This document shows, piece by piece, positions 46,165 to 56,559 of a stretch of DNA of 64,000 bases. A program made the translations under genes and the position numbers. The notes under the pieces were generated by a model, which was given only the letters and a program-made list of their open reading frames with translations, ran no database searches and was not told the DNA's origin. Origin of the DNA: Cycas panzhihuaensis (lineage: Eukaryota; Cycadophyta); the NCBI GenBank assembly GCA_023213395.1, contig CM041465.1:138081741-138145740 (forward strand), in the 5' to 3' direction. The stretch's first letter is position 1, and every line of letters begins with the position of its first letter.

Positions 46165-48682
46165 TGTTTCCCAGCTACTAGGAATGGACTCGAGATGCAT
46201 CAACGCAGGTTTGTTCAGGTATATTTTCTTACTTTTCTTGCCCATGCTTGATTGAGGTTATTTAGAGTAGGTTGCTTGACATATGCCTGCCTGCACACAT
46301 TGCTTTTCTACTTGTTCATTATGCATGTGCCTACGGCACGCCATCAGCCTATGACGACTCACAACGGGGGCATTCCTCAGTGAATGCTACACCCCGTATG
46401 GCGTACAACCACCCACGGTGTCCCCACGGTCCTCCGGGATGTTTCTGTCAGTTTTATTTGTTCTTGTTGCGATATGTTACTTATGTTGCAGTCCTTCCTA
46501 AGTCCAGTTTAACCCTTAGTTAGGACTCTTTGCATTGTTTTGGGTACTTGCCCATTGCCTGGGCACTCCCTCAGCTACTCTAATTCATATTTGGCTTTGT
46601 TTTTGCCTCAAAACCTGATTTTCCTGCTCTTTTTTCTCTTTTTTTCTTTTTTTAGTTTCGGTGTCTGCGATAAACTAAGCGGTACCGCAGAGTTTGCCGT
46701 GGTACGACTGTTTGAAATTTAAAAAAAGAGAACCACGCAACAGTTTTCATTTTTTCGTGAAACTGTCGCGTGGCATTGATTGATTCGAGTTGCCTTGACA
46801 TCCCCAATGTTCACCTGCTATGAACAAGGGATAAAGGGGATTTTGCTCCCCATTTTTCAAATCTTTTTGGCCATTTTTAAAACTTCCAAGGAGAATTCCA
46901 AAGATTTTGCACAGGAAAAACTCATAGAAACAAACAACTTCATGCACAACAACTGAAGAAGAGGAAGTGAGCTGCCATCAATTTGGATTTTGAGGCCATT
47001 CTTTGCCCCCTGCTTTCCAATGACTCCATTCTTCTTGTAGGTGCTCAGAGATTCAAGGCTCTTCTTCAACCAAAAAGCTGTCCCAAAGGTCTACCCCAAA
47101 GCTCCAAGCTTGCAAGGAGCTTCCTTCAGCCATACCATTGCAGGAATTACTCATAACCAGCCTCTATTTGTCACATATTGCTGCTACTCTAAGTGGCAAA
47201 ATACATGCTTAATCTCCCATACAAGGTACTCCTGGTTTTTTACTTGCAACTTCTTGGTCTTTACTTGCAATTCCTTGGTTTTTACTTGCAACTTTCTTGT
47301 TTTTACTAGCAAGTAGTCCATTCATTTCTTTTTCTGTTTTGCCTCTTTTACTTCTAAATGAAGGTGATCCTATTTAGCCACAACTCTCCCATAGTGTTGT
47401 TCTAGACTAGGGGTACTTTCCTGGTGTTTCCTTGGAGCCCCTCCATTTTCTCTAAGCTCTCTTTTTCTCTTTCCTTAGTCAGCCAGTGCAAGGGCACATA
47501 CACGAGGATTCGAGGGAGGTAGGCGGGGTTCCGTCCCCCATTGTTGTCCTTCTCCCCAAGGGTTCCATCCCTTGTCCTTTTCCCCTTGCCATACACGCTT
47601 TCTCAAGGAATGAGCTAAAGAAGTTTAGGGGATTTTGTCAGGGCATCCCGACCGACCCAAGATAACTCGCCTCCACCTTGTTACCACCTAGTGTTTCCTT
47701 CCCGAACTCCGTGGAGTCTTCCCGTGGGTGAGTTAGCCATCCTGAGGCTATGCTCAGTTCCATTTCGTGTGTTTGTGGTATATGGCAGTGTGAGTTTCTT
47801 GTACACTTTTATTTCATTTTGCTACATTCTGATGTATAGTTTAGATCTTACTTTCGGTTGATTTTAGTCTATGCATATACGTATATTTCTTGGTAGATCT
47901 TGTGGCCTATCTTCTGAGAGGAAGGTGGCTTTCTTACTTGTTTGCAGGTTCATGCATTGGCGAAAGTGATACGCGGGACGAGCCCATTGCCGGTTAGCCC
48001 CCGCATGGTACTTCTCTTTCTTAGTTTCAAGCTTCTTTTCAGTTCCTTTCGTTTCATCTAGTTTTGCATGCTCAAGGGGAGGTAAGTAGACCCCTCTACC
48101 ACCATCGATCGGCGTTGCATGCACAGAGAAAGGAGAAAGAAGGAGCGCGACTTAGAGAGACAAGCCACATCTCCACTCAAACGCCAGATCCAGGTATTCC
48201 CCTCGCTTCTCGCGTGTTTCCTTTTGTGCCATTTCCTTTTCATGCATTTGCCTGAATAGATAGGAAAAGATAAAAGAACATAAAGGATAAAAGGGGAAAA
48301 CAAAACATTTTCTTGCATTATTTTTCTGCTTTATATAGCATAGTATAGATAGCCCATTTGTATCATACCCTTTCGTCACACCTTTCACCATATCTGCTTG
48401 CGTATTAGATTAGTTGCCCCTTGTCTTCGTTGCCTTCTCATTGCCATTGAGAAGACGTAATGCGCGAGGTGTTTCCTTTCCTTCCCGGCCATCCGAAGGG
48501 TAGGAAGGCCTTGTTTTTGCACGGCTACCTGGAAGCAACCAGGCACCTTGCAGTCCCGAACCTGCACTCCGGCACATGGACGTCCTGCGAGGTGGGATCC
48601 TCGCTGTCTGGCTTAGTTAACATAGTGCATTCTTATATTTGTTTGCTAGACGTAGGATCACCGCCCCGTAGCGAGCGTTTCA
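46165..48682 (+). repeat. 5' LTR of element E (2.5 kb)
   Basis: Starts tgtttcccagctact and ends gagcgtttca. It matches 60422-61528 (first 1.1 kb) and 61529-64000 (nearly full length). A TATA box candidate, ttatatag, is at 48331-48338. The LTR includes a run of about 22-bp units built on 'tttttacttgcaac.ttcttgg' (47236-47313) and a hairpin cctgg-aagcaa-ccagg near 48531-48546. Open frames inside it are not considered genes. Confidence 0.92.
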
Positions 48683-48683
48683 C

Positions 48684-48702
48684 TGGTGACCATACTGGGG
48701 AC
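48684..48702 (+). promoter_or_regulatory. Primer binding site of element E
   Basis: tggtgaccatactggggac starts one base after the LTR end. The primer tRNA was not identified; the site is not the initiator-Met type used by the copia elements here. Confidence 0.65.
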
Positions 48703-48956
48703 TGCCAGTAAGGGAGCTAAATTCGCTTCCCCTTCTTGCCGGTGTTCTTGCCTCTAGGTAGTTTCATTTTTCGCATTTTCAGTTGGGCAACCCCCAACGT
48801 GCACGCTTCACTTTCCCTCTTTTCCTCTTTTGTTTCTTCTAACAACACTCGCAAAGGCGTTGTATGCGATGTTTCTCACGTCACTTGTGAGGTTTGCCTC
48901 CGTTGTTAGAAGACCAATCGCTTCATTCCCTTCTGTCATCGAACCCCGATTCGACA

Positions 48957-50870
48957 ATGGAAGGTTACCCGTCCGATTGGGCTTACCATGCCATGACCTC
49001 AGGAACTCAAGAGTTCCCCGCATCTATTCCGGAATCCGCCCATAAGGGTGATGATTCCATCTACTATCCAGATGACCATTCCCATCCTAATGACTTTCGC
49101 CCTTCCGCCCATGCAGTGGAAGATTCGGCTCCTCATGAGACTCACCATCCCACAGGTGAGCCTTATGAGGAGCGTCCTGAGGGATCCCCTACGTTTGAGA
49201 TCCCGTCAACTTCGTATGGCTACGAGGATACCCCTCCTGCCGATATAGTCAAGGCGATTAGCGAGTATTTCTGAACAACTCACTGCCAACTGCATCCTAG
49301 ATGGTTTGAGGAAGTGTTGCGTAATGTAGCATCTTCCTCATCCATCCCTGCGCCTTCTACCACGATCGATGCTCTTGCCCGCGTGCACTCGTCCTACGCC
49401 ACGTCTACCCCGGCTCCCAGGGCAAGTGTTGTGCCGCCCGTTCCGAGTCATAGTCCTACTTCCTTAGGACCCATCCATGGCATGTCCTTTCCCCAACTCG
49501 GGGTTAGCATGCCATTTCTGAGCCAAACACATGCGCTGCCTTTGAACGTGGCTCATGCGTCCCCTAGTAGGCCTCGAGGTCTTGCTAGTGCCGCCGCCGT
49601 TAACTATGTAGGATCCACTCCTACATACGTTCAAAGCTCTGCTAGTGGTCCTTCCCTTTACGTGCCCCCAGGTTACGCATCTCAACCTTGGGGGCAAGCT
49701 AGGGGAAACCATCTTCCTATTTATGGGGTGGACCCATTGCACCCATATGGAGTTGCGCCACCTACGGGTGGCCCATATGGGCAAAACCTGGTCCCTCACC
49801 CGTTGTTCCCGTCATCTAGCGCAACTCCGTTCTTTGCGTCATCGTGAGGGGCATGCCTCCTTTCCGGGCGTTTACACGCAACCCCTTTCCAACAAGGGTG
49901 TTTCCCCAAGGAGGATGGGTTTACCACCCCATCATTCCTTTCTTAGATCATCGATCCATTAGCCCAAGTGAGGACCACGTCATTTCATACACTATAGGTC
50001 GGCGCCATTATGCGTTGAGGCGCTAAGGACCAACTGCGCCTCACCCTCACGAAGTTCCCAAATTCGGCGGAACTTTGTCGCATAGACCCAAGAGCATGTC
50101 TGTGGTTTCTCTATGGCGTGCATCGATTATTGGGCTTACGACCATATCCTTATGAAGTTATTTCCGCGGTCCTTGCAGGGCAACGCCCTCAAGTGGTTTT
50201 ACCGCCTTCCCGCTCATTCGATCTCTTCATTCCAGCAATTGGTGGATGAGTTCGTCAACTATTTTGACGTAGCCCGCCCATTCGAAAGCGGAATGAAGGC
50301 GCTTCTGTCGCTTAAACAATGTCACGATGAGATGAATCGTGACTTTGTGTGACGCTTTCATGATCTCCTTCACTCTACTAAGGCCACGTTGCCTGAAGAG
50401 TTGAAGCGAGATCTCTTCGTCAACGTATGTGGAAGTCCTCAAGATGGGGGCAACCATGTGTGATTCCACGATTACGAGGTGCTTGGCATTGGAGGCCATT
50501 AAGATCCAGGCTGGACTCAAGAAACCTCCTAAGCCCTACATAGCGTCGCGGGCGCCTCCTCATGAAAACCAAACCTTCGTAGCCTGCTAAGTCTACCTCT
50601 CATCCGACTGAAAGGACCCTAGATCCCCTTACCTCCAATATTCACTCATTTGAGTGCACGATGAAGGAGCTAAAACTCCAGCCTCCTTCGTCGCCGACCT
50701 CCCATAAACTAGTTCAGCAGGCTTCTTGTGCGATGCCCCCTAAAGGGCGTAACACCCAACCTTTTCAAGCAAGGAGGATCGATCCTCCCCTTGAGAAGAG
50801 GTGGTGTTCCATCCACGGGGAGTGTTTCCATGATGATGCGTGTTGCCGGGCATAGCACCCACGCGACGCC
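48957..50870 (+). pseudogene. gag of element E, with stops and frameshifts
   Basis: The frame from ATG 48957 (MEGYPSDWAYHAMTSGTQEF) runs to 49847 with one TGA at 49272-49274, through a Pro/Ser/Gly-rich N-terminal region (VPPGYASQPWGQARG). The capsid part is read at 50100-50352 and beyond: ACIDYWAYDHILMKLFPRSL, GNALKWFYRLPAHSISSF and ALLSLKQCHDEMNRDFV, stop, RFHDLLHSTKATLPEEL. This is the retrotransposon gag domain. A knuckle relic at about 50805-50850 reads RWCSIHGECFHDDACCR, where C..H...GH....C is usual. Gag proteins package the element RNA. At least three frame changes are needed to read it through. Confidence 0.85.
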
Positions 50871-51539
50871 CCACCACGTGACTCGTCCCCTAGGTGGGCA
50901 TCGAGGCCTAACCTCAATCAATCCGTTCATAGAGACCCATTCCCCAAACATGGGGAACGTGGTCGTGGTGTTCAGCAAAGGAATAATCAGAATTGGGATA
51001 GATCCCCCGATTCTTGCCCTTCGCATGGTAGAGGGAAGGGTGTGTGAAGGTCAGCTTCCCTTGGCTCCCACGGCCCGTGCTCCATCACCTCCGCGGTCCC
51101 GTAACAAAGGAAAGAAGGTGATACAAATGCTTCAGACCACTCCTCTTTACGCGTTGACCCGGTCTCAAGTCGCGAAGGAGGCAACAAGCGCCTCTACGTC
51201 TGCCTCGCAGCTCCATCCCCCTCTGGAAGCCATTCCTCTGGAGATCCCTGCACTTCCCAGAAGCGTTCCCGTCCACCCCAGTAGATTCGACTTTAGGAGA
51301 GCCCTTACCCAACCCACAGGGAGGGGTAAGCCCTTCTCCGTAGTCGAAGAGCTTCTCACTGTGGCTGCCGGGATGTCCATCATGGACGTCTTGAGAAGTT
51401 GCCTTGAGTAATGAGCGCTCCTTTTGAAAGCTCTAGGATCGAATGATACGTCTGTTCACGCCTTGGGCACAACCCAAAGCGGCGAACCCGTTATCTCCTT
51501 TGATCCCAGAGATCTTCCTGCATCTAGTGGAAGGGGCAT

Positions 51540-51940
51540 GATGGAACTTCCCTTTCACCATCACCATAGATACTCCCGATTGTACGTTGCGAAAAACTGT
51601 CGTGGACAACGGTTCTTCCGTCAATGCCATGACTTTGCGTGTTATGCAAGAGCTTGGCGTCTCTGCCTTGGAACCCGTTCCATGGCGCTGTTAGGGTTAT
51701 GACGGTACCGAGAAGACTCCCTTAGGATCTGTCTCGATACCCCTTACCCTCAAGGACAAGACTGTCATTACTGACATCGTCGTCCTTGATGTTGATGTCG
51801 ATTACAACTTGCTTCTGGGTCGACCATGGCTTGACCAAATGGGAGCCGTGTGTTCTACCCGTTGGGGGCAACTTAAATTTGTCCATAACGGGCAAATGAA
51901 AGCTGTCTCCCACGAGCGATCGCTCGCCAAACTAGTTAGG
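51540..51940 (+). pseudogene. Aspartic protease of element E
   Basis: The active-site text KTVVDNGSSVNAMTLRVMQE starts at about 51596 (D-N-G at 51605-51613). A frame change comes near 51700, then LLLGRPWLDQMGAVCSTRWG at about 51806-51865 and KFVHNGQMK. It is the usual retropepsin layout between gag and RT; the protease would cut the polyprotein. The linker 51930-52480 towards RT is long and acidic with no domain seen. Confidence 0.8.
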
Positions 51941-52485
51941 CCTTCCGCCCAAGCAAGCCATGACCATACGAAGGGAGACAAACGTCCTTCCGACCATGTC
52001 TCGGCTTGCTCCATTGGAATCCCTGATTCCTCTTACCGAGAAGAAGGTCCCACACCTTCTTCTCCTAGTCTGATGCGTTTCGCCCCCATTGGTGTCGGCA
52101 GCTATGGGTATCTCGCCGTGTTTGATGACGATGGGTCCCATAGCGAGGATGAGGATCGTCCTCACCTGGTTTCGTTCCTCCGCACTAGTGTGGGGCATCC
52201 CCCTAGTCCTAGATTTCCTCCTATGACCCCTTTTGTCGTAGAGCCTGGTCATTTTCACATGTCACATGACATTGTGCATGTTGGGCATCACATTCCCAGC
52301 TCTTCCGTCCCATCACCTCCCGTAGGTGATGATGTTGAGAGTTTCCTCTTGCTTTTTACGAGGGACCTCTCCTTGACTCTCCTTCAGAGTCTCCTAGGGA
52401 TGATGGGCAGTTTTCAGGCCATACCAGTCCTATCGCTCCCATGCTATCCCGCGCCTCGTCCATTCGAAGTTAGGTCATCCGTGGG

Positions 52486-53820
52486 ATGGACTACTTCGAA
52501 GACGATGAGGCTTTGCTGGAGCACTTAGCAGGTTCCATGCCTAGTTTGCCTCCTGGTCACCACAAGCTTGGCCACCAGAAGGTCTTAGTGATTGGGTCTG
52601 CGTTAGCCGACCCAATCCCCTCTTCCATTTCTTCCCTTCCGGTTGACCTCACCCCCATTTATTTTGAGGAGGGGAATGCCATGTGCACAGGGGTAACTCA
52701 GGACATAGTCCTTGCCCCAGACAAGGTCATCAAAGTAGGAGTGAAATGTACTCCTGACGAAGTGAGGGAATACACCTTCCTGTTTCAGGAATTCTGCGAT
52801 GTATTTGCATGGGACTACTCGGATATGAAGGGCATTGACCCCTCCATCATCGCGCATAACCTTACGACCTTTCCTGACACTCGCCCCGTGCGTCAGAAGC
52901 AACGCTCCCTTCACCCGAAGCTTTCAGCTGCTGTTAAGATGGAAGTTGAGAAGCTTCTGGAGGCGGGACTCATTTCTTCTATCGATTACCCTAAGTGGGT
53001 GTCGAATATCATTCCCGTTGCTAAGAAGAACGGGACCATTCGTATTTGTGTCGATTTTCGCGACATAAACAATGCTTGTCTTAAGGACAACTTTCCTCTT
53101 CCCTTCATCGATCAAATAATCGATCATACGGCCAGATTCGAAGTTATGTCCTTGATGGACGACTTCTATAGCTATAACTAGATTCAGATTTCTCATGAAG
53201 GCCGTCATAAGACGGCCTTCACTATGCCATGGGGTACCTTTGCCTACAAGGCAATGCCCTTTGGTCTTAAGAATGCAGGGGCCACTTAGCAAAGAGCCAT
53301 GCATTTTATCTTTCATGACCTCATCAACAACACGTTGGAGGTCTTCATGGATGATATGATGGGCCTTTCTCGTTCCAGAGCCCATCATCCCTCTGACTTG
53401 CGCGCCATCTTCACAAGATGCCGCAAGTACCATGTTAGTCTAAACCCGCTGAAATACGTATTTGCCGTCACTTCAGGCAAACTCTTGGGTTTCCTCGTGT
53501 CCCAGCAAGGAATCCAAATCGATCCAGAAAAAGTCAAGGCAATCCTTGACATGCTGCCACCTAGGACCCAACTACAAATTAAGTCGTTTCTAGGCAGGCT
53601 TGGTTTCTTGAGGCATTTTTTGGCAGATTTTGCCATAAACGCCAAGCCTCTAACAAACCTATTGAAGAAAGGAACCCCTTTTGTCTGGTCAGACAAGATC
53701 CAAAAGGCCTTCGTAGGGCTCAAGGAAGCTCTTGTTTCCACCCCTACGTTGGCACCTCCTTGCTTTGATAGGCCCTTCATCCTCTACACCTCATTGGCGG
53801 CGAATCCACAGGCGCAATGC
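52486..53820 (+). pseudogene. Reverse transcriptase of element E, two in-frame stops
   Basis: The open frame 52486-53181 reads EFCDVFAWDYSDMKGIDPSI, EKLLEAGLISSIDYPKWVSN and NGTIRICVDFRDINNACLKD, and ends SLMDDFYSYN, TAG (53179-53181; Gln expected), IQISHEGRHKTAFTMPWG. A second TAG is at 53287-53289. The catalytic box VFMDDMM has FMDD at 53344-53355. LGFLVSQQGIQIDPEKVKAI and IKSFLGRLGFLRHFLADFAI follow. The layout and spacing fit a Ty3/gypsy RT of the Tat group. A frame change near 53815 leads into RNase H. Confidence 0.9.
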
Positions 53821-54210
53821 TCGTGCGGAGGGCGATTCGAGGCGGGAGGGCCATCTATTTCATCAGCCGCACTCTCGTTGCCGCTGAATTAAACTATCCC
53901 CCCGTCGAAAAGGAATGCCTCTCCTTGGTCCATGCGACCAAGAAGTTTAGGCATTACTTGCTCGACAATACAATCAAGGTGATCGTTCAATCTGATCCCT
54001 TGCGTTACTTGCTTACCCGTTCAAATTTGACAGGTAGGGTGGGTCGTTGGGCCATCCTGCTTCAAGAATTTGACTTGCAAGTTGTCAATAGGAAGTCGAA
54101 GAAGGGAATGATAGTAGCTGAGCAATTAGCTGACGCTGCCATCCCCAACGCGAGCAGCGTTCCTGTTGACGACTCTTTCCCAGACGAGTCTATTATGACC
54201 ATCAGTGATG
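53817..54210 (+). pseudogene. RNase H of element E pol (standard gypsy type)
   Basis: The open frame starting near 53817 reads GGRAIYFISRTLVAAELNYP, PVEKECLSLVHATKKFRHYL, VQSDPLRYLLTRSNLTGRVG and RWAILLQEFDLQVVNRKSKK, then EQLAD. It lies between RT and integrase and would remove the RNA strand during reverse transcription. In many angiosperm Tat elements a second, archaeal-type RNase H follows directly; here the text passes straight to the integrase zinc region, and the second RNase H is instead at 59682. Confidence 0.88.
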
Positions 54211-55471
54211 CTTCCTCTCACCCACTCGTCGATAGCGAGTGGTATGACGACATTGTGCGATATTTGACCCAGCAAGAATATCACCCTGAAGCTAGTAACA
54301 AGGTTAGGTTGCGTATCTGCGCCACTGCTAGACAATACTTCCTCGTAGATGAAGTGTTGTACGAGAGATCTTTCGACGGGATCCTGCTCTGCTGCGTCGC
54401 TCCTCACGAAGTGGACCAAATACTCCACAAATGCCACCATGGCATTTGTGGAGGCCACTTTGGGGGCCAATCCATGGCCTAAAGGATCCTTCGTATAGGC
54501 TATTACTGGCCGTCCTTGTTTAAGGATGCCCACACTTGTGCTCTTAGATGTCGGCATTGTCAGGGGCACGCCAACGTCTCTCACATACCTTCTGAGGCGT
54601 TGCACCCTATCGTGTCTCCGTGGCCCTTTTCTCAATGGGGTTTAGAACTCATTGGGGCTATATCACCGCCATCTCAACATAAATATGTCTTAACCACTAC
54701 TAAATACTTCACTAAATGCGTAGAGGCAATCCCCCTGTCTACTACCCCTGGCAAGACGATAGCCACCTTCATCTACCAGCATATTATCTGTCGTTTCGGG
54801 ATCCCAGATGTCCTAATTATGGATAATGGGACTTACTTTTATAATAAAGAGATGGACGAATTGTGCGAGAAGTTCAAGATCTCGCATAAGACGTCATCCC
54901 CTTATTATCCCAAGCGAACAGGCAAGTTGAATCTTTCAACAAAACGCTCGTTGGCATTTTGAAGAAAATCGTCGCCCAGTCTCAAAGGGACTGGCATATC
55001 CAACTCCCTTCCGCTCTATGGGCTTATCGCACCTCCATCCGCACAACTACCGGAATGACCCCATTCTCGTTAGTCTACGGAACCGAAGCGATACTCCCCT
55101 TGGAAGTGGAGATCCCTTCTCTTCAGGTTTCCCTTCGAGGCCTCATTGACGAGGAGTCTGTTCGTCAGGCTCACCTCTTAGACCTTGAAGCCCTAGATGA
55201 GAAGCGCTTAGCAGCTTATCAAGCGAACCTCACTTCGAAAGCCTGCTTGCAAAGGACACATGATAAACGTTTTCGTGCTCATCCTTTGTGTCCCGGGGAC
55301 CACGTCCTCAAATTGGAGTACCTTTACGATCGCTTGGCCAAATTCAGGCCCAAATGGGTAGGCCCCTTTGTCGTTCTTGAGAGCCTCGATAACAGCGCGA
55401 TCGCCACCTTAGACGGCTTGGAATTTGAGAAAGCGATCAACAGAAAATTCCTCAAGAAATTCTACGCGTAA
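54211..55471 (+). pseudogene. Integrase of element E, one stop and one frameshift
   Basis: The zinc-binding HHCC region HEVDQILHKCHHGICGGHFG ... CALRCRHC lies at about 54408-54560, with a TAA at 54480-54482. In the core, the expected WG.D..G motif reads WGLELIGAI (Glu codon 54645-54647 in place of the first catalytic Asp). The second Asp is kept (IMDNGTYF, 54822-54824). The third acidic residue lies in QVESFNKTL, reached only by a frame change near 54910. From 54959 to 55471 an open frame gives WAYRTSIRTTTGMTPFSLVY, GTEAILPLEVEIPSLQV and the C-terminal FRPKWVGPFVVLE to NRKFLKKFYA. Integrase inserts the DNA copy into the genome. Confidence 0.9.
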
Positions 55472-56165
55472 TCTTTCTGCTCTTTTCTTTGCCATGCTCC
55501 GAAACGAGCCTAAACTACCATTTTAAATTGTTCCCATTCCTCCCAACCACGGGTAGGATGGCAATTTAAGGTGGATTTTTGGTTCTTTTTCTGATTCCTC
55601 CCATGGAACCTGCATTCTCATGCGCTTTTAGGAACCTTTGTCCTCCTATTTGGGCATCCCCCAACCAGGACGACGTTGTGGAGTATTGTCACTCCCCTCT
55701 CGTGCCTGTCGTTTCCTTCGCATATTCCGCTATGCTCCCCTGTGGACGTGTATGTCGCTCTATTCCTAACCTCACACCTTTAGAAAAAGCGATGTATGTC
55801 GCTCTATTCAAAAAAGTGGTCAATGGGAAATTCCTCAAGAAGTTCTACGCGTGATCTTTTCACCCTCTTCCTTGTCTTGCTCCAAAACGAGCCTAAACTA
55901 CCATCTTAAATTGTCCCCATTCCTCCCAACTGCGAGTTGAATGGCAACTTAAGGTGGATTTTTGCTTCTTCTTCTGGTTCCCCCCGTGGAACCCGCGTTC
56001 CCGTGTGCTCTTGGGAACCTTCGTCCTCATATTTGGGCATCTCCCCAACCAAAACGACGCTGTGGAGTATTGTCACTCCCCTCTCGCGCCTGTCGTTTCC
56101 TTCGCATATTCCGCTATGCTCCCCTGTGGACGTGTATGTTGCTCTATTCCTAACCTCACACCTCT
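55445..56165 (+). repeat. 383-bp tandem duplication after integrase
   Basis: Unit 1 is 55445-55827 and unit 2 is 55828 to about 56165. Both start aaattcctcaagaa.ttctacgcgt (the last codons of integrase), then gagcctaaactacca, 'ggaacct..gtcctc', and end in gtggagtattgtcactcccc and cgcatattccgctatgctcc text. Unit 2 therefore carries a second copy of the integrase tail (NGKFLKKFYA then TGA). Similarity is high by eye. Confidence 0.9.
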
Positions 56166-56382
56166 CGATCGCCTCTGCTTACGGTGGATGTGTGTGCTCC
56201 TGTTAGACATATGGCCATACATAGAAGGAAACACATGCATCTTACAACAAATTTCTTACAACAAAACATATTTACATTTACAACATACAGAAAATATTCA
56301 TTTGCAAAAGTAAATCATACATGCTATCTCTATCATACATGATACACACCATTTCATGTCAAAATGGGGTTCCAATTATCCC

Positions 56383-56430
<48 letters not shown>

Positions 56431-56559
56431 AAATGTCATGGTACATCATGTGTGTGGGAAGCCGGGATCCTTGCAGGGGGGGGTACAATCATGTAAGCCT
56501 ACATATGACCCCCTGGAGGCCCGTTCTTTCTCGTCAAAACCATATGCATGTACATCTCA
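56166..56559. other. Spacer, presumed 3' end of the antisense gene
   Basis: No coding signal. AT-rich from 56230 to 56430, ending in the TA repeat at 56386-56428. It lies just beyond the end of the minus-strand gene and may hold its 3' untranslated region; no clear poly(A) signal was seen. Confidence 0.5.
56386..56428. repeat. (TA)n microsatellite, 43 bp
   Basis: Uninterrupted alternating TA. It explains the Tyr-Ile repeats in the overlapping open frames. Confidence 0.95.

Noticed and set aside
46272-48711. Several short open frames in the E LTR on both strands
   Set aside because: They are not shared intact by the other two LTR copies and show no domain; LTRs are normally non-coding.
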